Below are positions 1 to 8,817 of a stretch of 64,000 nucleotides of DNA, piece by piece. Origin of the DNA: Dyadobacter jiangsuensis (lineage in GTDB: Bacteria; Bacteroidota; Bacteroidia; Cytophagales; Spirosomataceae). The translations under genes were made by a program, and so were the position numbers. How positions within the stretch are numbered: position 1 is the stretch's first letter; each line of letters begins with the position of its first letter. A model generated the notes under the pieces. It saw nothing but the letters and a program-made list of their open reading frames with translations, was not told the DNA's origin and did no database searches. The DNA lies in contig NZ_PYAS01000012.1 of assembly GCF_003014695.1 (NCBI RefSeq), positions 186,001 through 250,000 of the forward strand, given 5' to 3'.

Positions 1-120
1 TGGAAAAAGACCTACACCAAAGAGCCGGACCTGTGGTTCCACGATATTTTCAGAAAAGACGGAACGCCTTACAAGCAGGCTGAGGTGGATTTGATTAAGA
101 AGCTGACTGCTGCTAAATAG
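1..120 (+). CDS. C-terminal fragment, probable secreted glycoside hydrolase
   Basis: The window opens inside a gene. Frame 1 reads 39 codons, beginning WKKTYTKEPDLWFHDIF, to a TAG stop at 118-120. The stretch is rich in aromatic and charged residues. It resembles the end of Bacteroidota glycoside hydrolases annotated as 1,4-beta-xylanase-like, but that is memory of the tail motif (PDLWFHD followed by DGTPY) and not a domain assignment. Without the N-terminal part no catalytic residue can be seen. A strong terminator hairpin follows directly, so the gene ends its transcription unit. The position just before a sulfatase would suit a carbohydrate-degrading locus. Confidence 0.55.
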   Translation, partial: WKKTYTKEPDLWFHDIFRKDGTPYKQAEVDLIKKLTAAK

Positions 121-145
121 GATTAATTCAGGAAGCCAAGAGGAT

Positions 146-190
146 CAAACGCCCCTGCTCGCTGCACAGCTAGCAGGGCGTTTGATTTTT
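146..190. terminator. Hairpin terminator, probably bidirectional
   Basis: The left arm CAAACGCCCCTGCT (146-159) pairs with AGCAGGGCGTTTG (172-184) with one bulged C, followed by a T-rich run to 190. It ends the upstream partial gene. Its right arm also encodes the last few codons of the small minus-strand gene at 170-364. Confidence 0.8.
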
Positions 191-364
191 ACCCAGATGC
201 TGAACAAGCACCGATAAATCGAGCATCGGCACCGTCTTAATTAATTGAGCTTTCTTCACCTCAATGAGCTCCTCAATAGTCGCATAGTCGCCGATAATGC
301 CAACAGAACTGGATTTCGACGCCTTCTTTTTCTTGTTTTTTAATCTGATACCGGGATTATTCAT
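170..364 (-). CDS. Small hypothetical protein (64 aa)
   Basis: I do not recognise this gene. It starts with ATG at 364 and ends with TAG at 170-172. The N-terminus is very basic (residues 7-19 include KNKKKKASKSSS), the middle is acidic and helical-looking (EELIEVKKAQL), and the end is a short hydrophobic stretch (MLDLSVLVQHL) with a terminal Cys. There is no signal peptide or membrane segment. The stop codon lies inside the terminator stem, which is unusual but tolerable. It stands alone between two plus-strand genes. A chance ORF is possible; the low-complexity lysine start and reasonable codon use tip me slightly towards a real gene. Confidence 0.4.
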   Translation of the reverse strand: MNNPGIRLKNKKKKASKSSSVGIIGDYATIEELIEVKKAQLIKTVPMLDLSVLVQHLGKNQTPC

Positions 365-595
365 ATTGATAAATGTTTATTAGTTACACAGTGTGTTAAA
401 ACTGTAATAGGATATGTCCATAGCATAGTGGTGTAATATTACAACGTTACGCATTCCAGTCCCGGCTTTCCAAATCCGTTTATCAGCCGGTTACATTATT
501 TTCAAAAATGCCTCCCAGGGTAAACTTTCTCTTTTCAACCGGCAAAGTCGAGCTGAATCAATATCTTCACGGCCGGAATTCTTAACCCCAACCTT
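365..595. other. Intergenic region upstream of the sulfatase
   Basis: This is AT-rich non-coding DNA between the small minus gene and the sulfatase. It contains a perfect 12-bp palindrome, TGTAATATTACA, at 432-443. That could be an operator for either divergent gene. I found no convincing TTG/TAnnTTTG promoter pair and no ORF here. Confidence 0.5.
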
Positions 596-2140
596 ATGAA
601 ATTAAAGTACTCTCTATCTGCTGCGTGGCTGTTCGCAGCGGCCTTGCTTTCGCCATTCGTGGTAAAGGCGCAGAAAAAGCAATCCAAGCCCAATGTCATT
701 TTTATTTACGCCGACGATGTCGGTTATGGCGACCTGAGTGCCTATGGCGCCACGAAAATCAGTACGCCCAATCTCGATCGACTGGCAAAGGAAGGTATCC
801 GCTTTACGAACGCGCATGCGAGCTCCGCCACGTGTACGCCCTCGCGCTTCGCGCTCATGACGGGCAAGTATCCCTGGCGGCAAAAAGGTACCGGCGTGCT
901 TCCCGGTGACGCGTCGCTGATCATCCCGACGAATCAACTGACCCTGCCGGCTATTTTTCAAAATGCGGGTTATAAAACCGGCTCGGTCGGCAAGTGGCAC
1001 CTTGGCCTGGGCGAAACCAACAAGCAAATCAATTGGAATAAACCCATTACCAAAGGCCCGAATGAGGTGGGCTTTGATTACGCATTCTTCTTTCCTGCCA
1101 CTTCCGACCGTGTTCCGACGGTTTTCGTGGAAAATCACGATGTGCAGGACCTCGATCCGAATGACCCTATTGAAGTCGATTATTCTAAAAAAATAGGCAA
1201 CGAACCGACAGGGCTCGAAAATCCCGAACTGCTGAAACTCCCGGCTTCGCCGAATCACGGGCATAACAACACGATCGTAAATGGCATCGGCCGCATCGGC
1301 TGGATGACGGGTGGTAAGCAAGCCCGCTGGACCGACGAGGAAGTTGCGCACGTGTTCCTGAGCAAGGCGGAGCAATTCATCGAGGATAATCGCAAGAGTC
1401 CATTCTTCCTGTATTTCTCGCTAAACGACATTCACGTTCCCCGAATGCCCAGCACGCAGTTCAAAGGCAAAAGCAAAATGGGCTTGCGCGGCGACGTGAT
1501 CCTGCAAATGGATTGGACGGTAGGAGAGATATTGAAGAAGCTCGACGAGCTCAAAATCTCGGAAAATACGCTGGTTATTTTTTCAAGCGATAACGGCCCG
1601 GTACTCGACGACGGCTATGCCGATCGCGCCGTAGAACTGGCGAAAGGCCATAGCGCTGCCGGTCCGCTGCGTGGTGGGAAATACAGTGCATTTGAGGGTG
1701 GTACCAGGGTGCCTTGGCTGGCCCGTTGGCCGCAGGCGATCAAGCCCGGGACAGTTTCGGACGCATTGATCTGCCAGATCGATATGATGGCGTCCTTCGC
1801 CAGTTTCTTTCAGCAAAAAACCGGAAGCGAGGAGGCTGTGGATAGTTTTAATGTGATAGACGCCATGTTAGGCAAAAGCCAAACCGGCCGTAGCTGGTTA
1901 ATCAAGCAAGGCGGTGCATTATCGATCACGCAAGGCAATTGGAAATACATCGAACCGCGTGAAGGCAAGGCAGTTGCCGAGCTTACCAATATAGAGACGG
2001 GGGCTAATCCGAAGGCACAACTTTATGATTTGAGTAAGGATATTGGGGAGAAAAACAATATAGCGGATAAGTACCCGGCCAAAGTGAAGGCGATGGCCGC
2101 GGAGCTTGAAAAAGTAAGGGAGGCTGGGCGTAGTCATTAG
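596..2140 (+). CDS. Secreted sulfatase (arylsulfatase A type)
   Basis: This hydrolase removes sulfate esters, probably from sulfated glycans, in the periplasm or outside the cell. A signal peptide covers residues 1-25 (cleavage near VVKA/Q). The metal-binding DD pair is at 40-41. The maturation motif C80-T-P-S-R84 shows a cysteine-type sulfatase in which C80 becomes formylglycine; no maturase (anSME or FGE) gene lies in the window. GKWHLG at 132-137 and SDNGP at 331-335 supply the remaining conserved active-site and metal residues, and K362 follows in GGK. At 514 aa the length is normal for the S1 family. It leads a row of genes running to the SusC/SusD pair, which suggests the imported substrate is sulfated. 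The substrate itself cannot be read from the sequence. Confidence 0.93.
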   Translation: MKLKYSLSAAWLFAAALLSPFVVKAQKKQSKPNVIFIYADDVGYGDLSAYGATKISTPNLDRLAKEGIRFTNAHASSATCTPSRFALMTGKYPWRQKGTGVLPGDASLIIPTNQLTLPAIFQNAGYKTGSVGKWHLGLGETNKQINWNKPITKGPNEVGFDYAFFFPATSDRVPTVFVENHDVQDLDPNDPIEVDYSKKIGNEPTGLENPELLKLPASPNHGHNNTIVNGIGRIGWMTGGKQARWTDEEVAHVFLSKAEQFIEDNRKSPFFLYFSLNDIHVPRMPSTQFKGKSKMGLRGDVILQMDWTVGEILKKLDELKISENTLVIFSSDNGPVLDDGYADRAVELAKGHSAAGPLRGGKYSAFEGGTRVPWLARWPQAIKPGTVSDALICQIDMMASFASFFQQKTGSEEAVDSFNVIDAMLGKSQTGRSWLIKQGGALSITQGNWKYIEPREGKAVAELTNIETGANPKAQLYDLSKDIGEKNNIADKYPAKVKAMAAELEKVREAGRSH

Positions 2141-2152
2141 TCTTAATGCCAC

Positions 2153-2200
2153 GAAGGCACGAAGTTACACGAAGAGACATTCGTGTAACTTCGTGCCTTC
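2153..2200. terminator. Long perfect hairpin after the sulfatase
   Basis: A 21-bp perfect inverted repeat, GAAGGCACGAAGTTACACGAA at 2153-2173 against 2180-2200, is separated by a 6-nt loop. There is no T-run afterwards, so it may act as an mRNA end-stabiliser or an intergenic palindromic element rather than a classic rho-independent terminator. Confidence 0.65.
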
Positions 2201-2295
2201 ACGGTCCGCCGCTGCGGTGGCAAAAAAAATTACTTCTACAAAGCGTTACCATTCCAGACCTCCGACGTCTAAAAGCATAAACTACAATTCAGTTT

Positions 2296-3309
2296 ATGCT
2301 AAAAAGATACTTTACTTTCGCATTAGCGCTGCTGGCATCGTCAGCCGGCAGCGCTCAAACGACATACTTTCACCAGGATTTCAGTCAGACCACTGCGCTG
2401 ATCAACCCGCAGCCCGATACCGGGCAGTTCAGCCACGTCATTCTCACGGCTCCCGCGCTTTCTTACCACAAGTTTCACAAGGGCTATATGGAACTGACTC
2501 GCAGCCGGCTCGATTCGGCAACGGGGGGTATTATACGTGCCATGCGTGCTACCCCATTCACTCCAAACACCGAGACGCTGGTCGTTCGCATCGCATTGAG
2601 CGTCGAAGGTATTCAGGCACCTGCATTGAATGCGATGTATTTTTATGTGGGCGAAGATTTTAACCCGGTCAACAACTCATTTCCCGGCAATGGCCTGATG
2701 TTCGCCAAATGCTCGGTCAATTTTCTCGAAGACGGTTTCAATATCAAAGATCTCGAAACCCGGCAAGTGAGCAGAACGTATTCCGAAAAGAAGCTGGTTA
2801 CCCTCACCTGGATTCTGAATAATTCTAAAGAGCCTTTGACTTATCGTGTGAATGCATTGTCTGCCGAGGAAACAGCCTTGCCTGGCACATATGATTTGTG
2901 GGTAGATGGCGAACCTGTCGTCAGAGCTGCAAAGGCTTATCCGGGCGCATCAGCCTATTCCAAAACCAAACTTTCCAATTTCGAAATGCGCTACCGCAAC
3001 GGCGTGGGTAAAATCCGGATCGATGAAATATCCATCGACGACGGGAGGCCGAAGCCGGATACCGAAAATGCGATGGTCGCCCCGAATCCTGCGAAAAGGG
3101 ACCATATCACACTCTCTGCAAAAGGGGTAAATGCTTCTTCGCTTCGTCTGATCGATTTGAATGGAAGGGTGCTGCCATCGAAAACGGTGATGGAAACGGC
3201 GGGCAAGCTAAGCCTGAAACCGCTAAGCCCGCCGGCGTCGGGCATTTATATTTTGCAATTTCAAAATCAGGACGGTCAGGAACAGGCAGTTAAAGTGATG
3301 ATCGAGTAA
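2296..3309 (+). CDS. Secreted protein with T9SS C-terminal sorting domain
   Basis: The 337-aa protein has an N-terminal signal peptide (residues 1-20, ending GSAQ). The last ~75 residues have the form of a type A type IX secretion sorting domain: an APNPAKRDHITL start, LRLIDLNGRVL in the middle, and ASGIYILQF near the end. It should therefore be exported by the Por/T9SS system and then released or attached to the surface. The central ~230 residues look like an all-beta sandwich (a jelly-roll-like segment with FEMRYRNGVGKIRIDEISID), similar in style to carbohydrate-binding or LamG-like modules. I cannot assign a family. It lies between the sulfatase and the sigma factor, so it may bind or process the same substrate. 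Confidence 0.75.
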   Translation: MLKRYFTFALALLASSAGSAQTTYFHQDFSQTTALINPQPDTGQFSHVILTAPALSYHKFHKGYMELTRSRLDSATGGIIRAMRATPFTPNTETLVVRIALSVEGIQAPALNAMYFYVGEDFNPVNNSFPGNGLMFAKCSVNFLEDGFNIKDLETRQVSRTYSEKKLVTLTWILNNSKEPLTYRVNALSAEETALPGTYDLWVDGEPVVRAAKAYPGASAYSKTKLSNFEMRYRNGVGKIRIDEISIDDGRPKPDTENAMVAPNPAKRDHITLSAKGVNASSLRLIDLNGRVLPSKTVMETAGKLSLKPLSPPASGIYILQFQNQDGQEQAVKVMIE

Positions 3310-3412
3310 AGATTCGGATAGGACGATAACCTGATTCAATTAAACTAATCTTGTAAAATATATTGAGTTTGCCGTTTAGTTTGACTTATTTAGTCGTCCC
3401 TTTCAACAAGTT

Positions 3413-4012
3413 ATGAATTCAACATCCCCTTTTCCGGAAGATCGCGTGCTCTGGCAGGATTTCCTGGCGGGGGAGGTGCGGGCATTCGAAAAGCTGATGT
3501 CCGACAATTTTCGCCTGCTTTTCAGGTATGGAAGCAAATTTTCCAAGGACCGCGAGTTGGTAAAGGACAGTATTCAGGACTTGTTTCTGGTGTTGTGGGA
3601 AAAGCGGGATAACCTCAATCCCGATGCAGCCGTGAAGCCCTACCTGATGGCGTCGCTCAGGCGCCTGATGCACAGGCAGGTGTCCTCGCGCACATGGGTA
3701 GGCGGGGAAGCTTTGCAGGACGAGGACGATTATTTCGAGATCGAGTTTTCGGTGGAGGACGATTACATCCGCAACGAAGCGACCCATTCCCGCACGCATC
3801 ATTTACAAAAGCTCATCAATGCGCTGCCCCGCCGGCAGAAGGAAGTGGTGTACCTTAAATTCTTCCAGGAACTCAGCCGTGAGCAGATCGCCGAAGTAAT
3901 GGCTGTGTCGCCACAGACGGTTTCCAACCTGCTCCAAATCGCGATCCGGCATTTGAAAACGCATTGGAAAGCCGAGTTTCTGATATTTTTTCTGCTGCAT
4001 TTTCTCTTCTAA
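3413..4012 (+). CDS. ECF RNA polymerase sigma factor
   Basis: A 199-aa sigma-70 family protein of the extracytoplasmic function type, related to the FecI-like Bacteroidota group. Region 2 spans about residues 20-90 (FRYGSKFSKDRELVKDSIQD and LWEKRDNLNP). Region 4, about residues 130-185, contains a helix-turn-helix (ALPRRQKEVVYLKFF, then EQIAEVMAVSPQTVSNLL). The C-terminus ends in a hydrophobic tail. It is followed 116 bp downstream by a FecR anti-sigma gene and then an STN-type SusC. This is the standard order for a receptor-controlled sigma factor that switches on its own transport locus. Confidence 0.93.
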   Translation: MNSTSPFPEDRVLWQDFLAGEVRAFEKLMSDNFRLLFRYGSKFSKDRELVKDSIQDLFLVLWEKRDNLNPDAAVKPYLMASLRRLMHRQVSSRTWVGGEALQDEDDYFEIEFSVEDDYIRNEATHSRTHHLQKLINALPRRQKEVVYLKFFQELSREQIAEVMAVSPQTVSNLLQIAIRHLKTHWKAEFLIFFLLHFLF

Positions 4013-4128
4013 TCCACACTCCATCAGCTACTCAGTTGGTTTTTGTTCTTTTTTGAAGAAATAATTTAAAAATTATTGGTATCCCGTGCCGGGTGTTGTC
4101 TATACACATTTAGACACAATGAACTGGT

Positions 4129-5253
4129 ATGGACCGCTACAACGATTTTTCTGTTGAAGACTTTGTCTGGGACGATTTCTTTCGCCAATGGACATTGTCG
4201 CCCACCTCTGAAACCGAAGCGCTTTGGGATGACTGGATTGACGCCAACCCCGAAATGCTCGAAAAAGTGGAACAAGCCAAGGCCATTGTGCTTTCCCTTC
4301 GCCTGCACGAGCCCGAGATCGACGACGTGGAGATCAACCAGGTGGTGAAGCAGACCGTCGGCCGGATTACGGAAGCAAATGAGGATTCGGCCCGGGCGCC
4401 GCGTCGCCTGGTACCGGCGTTTTCCATTCCCTGGATGCAATTTGCGGCTTCGGTCGCATTGATCATGCTGGCGGGCTGGGCCGTGTATTCGGTGATGATC
4501 AAGAGGGAGGAAAAACCGGAACTTGGCCAGCAGGATAGCATGATCGAGCACAAGGGCACTTTGACGGAAAAAACCAATTCAACTTCCCAAACTATCGAAC
4601 TTGCATTGAGCGACGGCAGTAAAATCAGCCTCGCCCCGAAAGGCCGCATTCGCTATCCCGAGCGATTTGACGGGGAGCGACGGGAGGTTTTTCTGGAAGG
4701 TGAAGCATTTTTTGACATTACCAAAGATCCCGAGCATCCGTTTCTGGTGTATGCCAATGGCTTGGTTACGAAAGTGTTGGGTACTAGTTTCCGTATTAAG
4801 GCTTATGGCGATTCCCGCGAGGTGACTGTGGAAGTGAAAACCGGAAAAGTGGCCGTTTTTGCGCAATCGGATCCGCATTTGAAGGAAAAAGTGGCTGATA
4901 AACAAATTCAGGGAGTCGTGCTGACGCCTAACCAAAAGATCATCTACGCCCGCAATGAGGTGAAAATGGTGAAAACACTGGTAGAAAAACCTGAGATGGT
5001 TGTTTCCAAAGCCGAAATACCCCAGTTTGAATTTGAAGACACGCCTGCCAGCGATGTTTTCAACACGATCGCCAGGGCTTATGGCATCGATATTCTCTAC
5101 GACGAGGCATTATTGAAAGATTGCCCCCTTACTGCACGCCTCGATAACCAGACACTTCACGACAAGCTCAATATCATATGCAAGGCCGTTGAATCCAGCT
5201 ACGAGATCGTCGACGGACAGGTGATCATCCACAGCAAAGGATGCAGGAATTAA
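4129..5253 (+). CDS. FecR-family anti-sigma factor
   Basis: This single-pass inner-membrane protein of 374 aa should hold the upstream ECF sigma factor inactive and relay the signal from the STN domain of the SusC encoded next. The N-terminal ~100 residues are cytoplasmic. A membrane segment lies near residues 103-123 (MQFAASVALIMLAGWAVY). The periplasmic FecR domain follows, with LALSDGSKISLAPKGRIRYP and FLEGEAFFDITKDPEHPF. A C-terminal STN-like DUF4974 region contains FEDTPASDVFNTIARAYGI. This full domain set suggests an intact regulator. Confidence 0.93.
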   Translation: MDRYNDFSVEDFVWDDFFRQWTLSPTSETEALWDDWIDANPEMLEKVEQAKAIVLSLRLHEPEIDDVEINQVVKQTVGRITEANEDSARAPRRLVPAFSIPWMQFAASVALIMLAGWAVYSVMIKREEKPELGQQDSMIEHKGTLTEKTNSTSQTIELALSDGSKISLAPKGRIRYPERFDGERREVFLEGEAFFDITKDPEHPFLVYANGLVTKVLGTSFRIKAYGDSREVTVEVKTGKVAVFAQSDPHLKEKVADKQIQGVVLTPNQKIIYARNEVKMVKTLVEKPEMVVSKAEIPQFEFEDTPASDVFNTIARAYGIDILYDEALLKDCPLTARLDNQTLHDKLNIICKAVESSYEIVDGQVIIHSKGCRN

Positions 5254-5317
5254 TCAGAAACAATCACGTAACCCTTTAAATCAGAACAGAAAAAACAGAA
5301 AGCTTATCCCAAAAAGA

Positions 5318-5396
5318 AGAGCCGGCAATGTTCCCGCATCACCGGCTCTGAAAATTCCCTGACAGGTTGGTCGCCATTATCCTCCCCAGCGGGAGG
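5318..5396 (+). other. Two hairpins in the FecR-SusC gap
   Basis: AGAGCCGG (5318-5325) pairs with CCGGCTCT (5342-5349) around a 16-nt loop. CCTCCC (5381-5386) pairs with GGGAGG (5391-5396) around CAGC. Neither is followed by a T-run. They may mark an end of the regulator transcript or lie in the susC leader. Confidence 0.4.
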
Positions 5397-5444
5397 CAGG
5401 GATCGTTTTGCCAAATTTCCTAATCTACCAAAACAATCAAATCT

Positions 5445-8400
5445 ATGAAAAAACCTTTAAAGTACCGTAGGGTACTACTGTGGACCATGCGAATGACAGC
5501 TACTCAACTCATGCTTGCCTTGGTGTTTATCGTCGCGGGTTATGCACGTGAAGGTAGCGCGCAATCCCTTCTCAGTCAGAAAGTTTCGGTGACAGCGAAC
5601 GGCAGTGAAGTTAAAAAGGTACTCAGCCAGGTGGAAAAACAGGTCGATGTACGCTTCGTGTTCAGTTCCAAACTGATCAAATCGGCCCGGAAAGTGACAG
5701 TTTCATTAAAGGACAAGCCTTTGTACGAAGCGCTTGACCACATTCTCACGCCGCTGGGCCTCGACTATGAAGTTTCCGGCAAGATCATCATCCTGCGACG
5801 ACTGGAACACGCCACACCCGACGCCCCCGCAGGGCAACCTTTGCCCGCCAACGCACCTAAGAGAGCAGTTTCTGGAAAAGTACTCGACGGTGAGTCGAAT
5901 ACCGGGCTCCCTGGCGTCAGCATCGTGTTGAAAGGAACACAGACAGGTACTACCACCAATCCCGATGGTAACTTCCAGCTCGAAATCCCCGAAACGGCCG
6001 CACCCAACTCTGTGCTGGTTTTCAGTTTTGTAGGGTATAAATCACAGGAAATTGTGCTCGGCAGCCAGACAGAGCTGACGATCGCCTTGCTTCTGGAAGA
6101 CAAATCGTTGCAGGAAATCGTCGTGATCGGCTACGGCCAGATCAAGAAGAGCGACCTTACCGGCTCGGTTTCTTCCATCAAATCCTCGGAATTGAATGCC
6201 TATCCGGCTACGAACCTCGTGCAGTCGCTCGCGGGACGCGCGGCAGGTGTGTACGTGTCGCAAAACACGGGTGCGCCGGGCAGTACCATCAGCGTGCGCG
6301 TGCGGGGCACGAACTCCATTCAGGGAAGCAACGAGCCATTGTATGTGGTAGATGGCTTCCCTTACTCGGGTAACCCTACTTTACTGAACAATGCGGATAT
6401 CGAATCCATTGAAGTGTTAAAGGACGCTTCCGCTACCGCTATTTACGGTTCACGCGGCGCGAATGGCGTGGTACTTATCACGACCAAAAAGGGAAAGGCC
6501 GGCCGCGTGAGTGTCGACTACGATGGATATTATGGCGTGCAGACGATCCGCAAGAAGCTGGATTTGATGAATGCGACCGAATATGCCAATTTTTACAATG
6601 AGCAAGCTGCAAATGATGGCCTTGCGCCGCATTTCACAGCGGACCAGATAGCGGGTTTCGGCAAAGGTACCGACTGGCAGGATCTGGTGTTTCAGAAAGC
6701 GCCCGTTCAAAACCATGCATTGACCGTCAACGGAGGAAATGAAAAGACCCGTTTCTCGGTAGCAGCGAGTAATTTCAACCAGGATGGTATTGTGATCGGG
6801 AGCAATTACGTGCGCAATGCGCTGCGCATGAACCTGAGCTCCGACATCGGCAAGAAATTCAAATTCGACCTAAGCTCCCTGCTGAGCCGCATCAATTCCG
6901 ACCGCAAAAATTCGGAACGAGGAAACCGCGGAGGAACGCTCATGTCGGCTATGCTTTCCGGCTATCCTACCATTCCTTCCACGCTTCCCGATGGCAGTTA
7001 TTCGAAATTGGCCGAGGCCTATGCGTGGGGTTCGAATGTAATTACCAATCCCTTGAACTTCCTGTACCAGCAATCGGACGTCATTAAATCGAACAAAATA
7101 CTGACGAATGGAGCGATTACCTACGAACCTTTCAAAGGATTGCAGATCAAAACCATGGCCGGTATAGAAAGCACCGACGACCGGACAGATGCGTACACTA
7201 CCACCAAGTTCGTGAACTCGAAAGGCAGTGCGACCATCGAAACGCAGCGGGTTACGAGCATTCTGAGTGAAAATACGATCAGCTATATCAAAGATTTTGG
7301 CAAGAACAGCTTATCGGCGGTGGCTGGATTTACCTATCAGGATTATACTTCCAATTACCTGAAAGCGAGCGGCAGCGGTTTCATCAGCGACAATCAGGAA
7401 ACGCACGATATCGGCGCTGCGGCTACGCAAGGTGTGCCGGTATCGTCCTATTCCAAATGGGCATTGCTTTCCTACCTGGCGCGTGTTAATTACACCTTCA
7501 ATAACAAGATCCTCGCCACAGCCAGCTTCCGTGCGGACGGCTCGTCGCGGTATAGCGAAGGGCAGAAATGGGGCTTTTTTCCATCCGGTGCATTAGCGTG
7601 GCGTTTGTCTGAGGAAGAATTTATCAAAAATATCCCATTCATTTCCGACCTGAAACTGAGAGCCGGGTATGGGGAAACGGGTAACACGTCCATTCAGCCC
7701 TACTACACATTGAACCAGCTGAACTCGGGACAAGTTGTGTTTGGCGATGCATTCATGACTTCCTATGCACCTGGTACACGCCTCGCAGGCTCGCTGAAAT
7801 GGGAAACCACGGCTCAAACCGACTTCGGTATCGACCTCGGGCTTTGGAATAACCGCGTCAATGTCACGGCTGATTATTACATCAAAAATACCCGGGATCT
7901 CCTGAATAATGTGGCTCTGCCGTCCTCACTGGGCTACACATTTACCATTCAGAATATCGGAAAAATTCAAAACAAGGGTTTCGAATTCGGTATCAATGCC
8001 GCCGTGTTGGAAGGGGCATTCAAATGGAATGTGTCGACCAATTTGTCGATCAATAAGAACAAAGTCGTGAAGCTGTATGGTGGCAACGACATTCTGGGGC
8101 AGACAATCGGTGCTGCGGTGAACGACAACGTCAATATCCTCCGCGAAGGCTACCCGCTGGGTTCATTCTATGGTTATGTGGAGAAAGGCTATGACGACAA
8201 AGGTTTCATCGCCTACGAAGATTACAACAACAGCGGCAGCCGCGACGCGGGCGACAAACAGATTATCGGGAATCCCAATCCTAAGTTTACCTATGGCCTG
8301 AACTCGAATATGTCGTTCAAAAACTTCGAACTGACATTCTTTATCCAGGGCTCGCAAGGCAATGACATTTTCAACCTCAGCGCGCAAGGGCAGGGCTACG

Positions 8401-8780
8401 ACTACGGCCAGGCGCTGAATATGCCGCGGGAAGTGTATCTCGACCATTGGACTCCGCAAAATACCAATGCGAAATACCCGGTTATCAAAACCTCTTCACA
8501 GGCGCAAATGTCAAACCGATTTGTAGAGGATGGTTCTTACCTACGGTTTAAGAACATCCAGCTGAGCTACAATCTGCCGGTTGCCAAGCTGCATATCAAA
8601 TGGATGAAATACGGCCAGGTGTATGTGAGCGGGCAGAACCTGATCACTTTTACCAAATACTCGTGGTATGACCCCGAAGTGAACTCTTATGGAGGCAGCA
8701 ATTCTATCGTGCAGGGCGTGGATCACTACGTTTATCCCGTAGCCAAAACCACCACAGTGGGGCTCAGAATTGGGTTTTAA
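5445..8780 (+). CDS. SusC-type TonB-dependent receptor with STN domain
   Basis: An outer-membrane transporter of 1111 aa. After a long N-terminal signal region (to about residue 40, GSAQS) comes an STN domain, about residues 45-120 (VKKVLSQVEKQVDVRFVFSS). Next are a carboxypeptidase-D-like regulatory domain (GKVLDGESNTGLPGVSIVLK), a TonB-box-like hydrophobic stretch (LQEIVVIGYG), a plug domain (PLYVVDGFPY, EVLKDASATAIYGSRGANGV) and the beta barrel, ending in GLRIGF with a terminal aromatic. The STN domain marks it as a receptor that signals to the FecR encoded just upstream. SusD follows after 37 bp. The ligand is presumably an oligosaccharide released or desulfated by the nearby enzymes; this is inferred from position only. 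Confidence 0.96.
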   Translation: MKKPLKYRRVLLWTMRMTATQLMLALVFIVAGYAREGSAQSLLSQKVSVTANGSEVKKVLSQVEKQVDVRFVFSSKLIKSARKVTVSLKDKPLYEALDHILTPLGLDYEVSGKIIILRRLEHATPDAPAGQPLPANAPKRAVSGKVLDGESNTGLPGVSIVLKGTQTGTTTNPDGNFQLEIPETAAPNSVLVFSFVGYKSQEIVLGSQTELTIALLLEDKSLQEIVVIGYGQIKKSDLTGSVSSIKSSELNAYPATNLVQSLAGRAAGVYVSQNTGAPGSTISVRVRGTNSIQGSNEPLYVVDGFPYSGNPTLLNNADIESIEVLKDASATAIYGSRGANGVVLITTKKGKAGRVSVDYDGYYGVQTIRKKLDLMNATEYANFYNEQAANDGLAPHFTADQIAGFGKGTDWQDLVFQKAPVQNHALTVNGGNEKTRFSVAASNFNQDGIVIGSNYVRNALRMNLSSDIGKKFKFDLSSLLSRINSDRKNSERGNRGGTLMSAMLSGYPTIPSTLPDGSYSKLAEAYAWGSNVITNPLNFLYQQSDVIKSNKILTNGAITYEPFKGLQIKTMAGIESTDDRTDAYTTTKFVNSKGSATIETQRVTSILSENTISYIKDFGKNSLSAVAGFTYQDYTSNYLKASGSGFISDNQETHDIGAAATQGVPVSSYSKWALLSYLARVNYTFNNKILATASFRADGSSRYSEGQKWGFFPSGALAWRLSEEEFIKNIPFISDLKLRAGYGETGNTSIQPYYTLNQLNSGQVVFGDAFMTSYAPGTRLAGSLKWETTAQTDFGIDLGLWNNRVNVTADYYIKNTRDLLNNVALPSSLGYTFTIQNIGKIQNKGFEFGINAAVLEGAFKWNVSTNLSINKNKVVKLYGGNDILGQTIGAAVNDNVNILREGYPLGSFYGYVEKGYDDKGFIAYEDYNNSGSRDAGDKQIIGNPNPKFTYGLNSNMSFKNFELTFFIQGSQGNDIFNLSAQGQGYDYGQALNMPREVYLDHWTPQNTNAKYPVIKTSSQAQMSNRFVEDGSYLRFKNIQLSYNLPVAKLHIKWMKYGQVYVSGQNLITFTKYSWYDPEVNSYGGSNSIVQGVDHYVYPVAKTTTVGLRIGF

Positions 8781-8817
8781 GGTCAGTTTAATCACCGGTT
8801 AAAGAGAAATCATCATT

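Noticed and set aside
2193..2663. 156-codon frame overlapping the T9SS protein start
   Set aside because: Out of frame with a gene that has a signal peptide and sorting domain; the product is Arg/Ser-rich and featureless.
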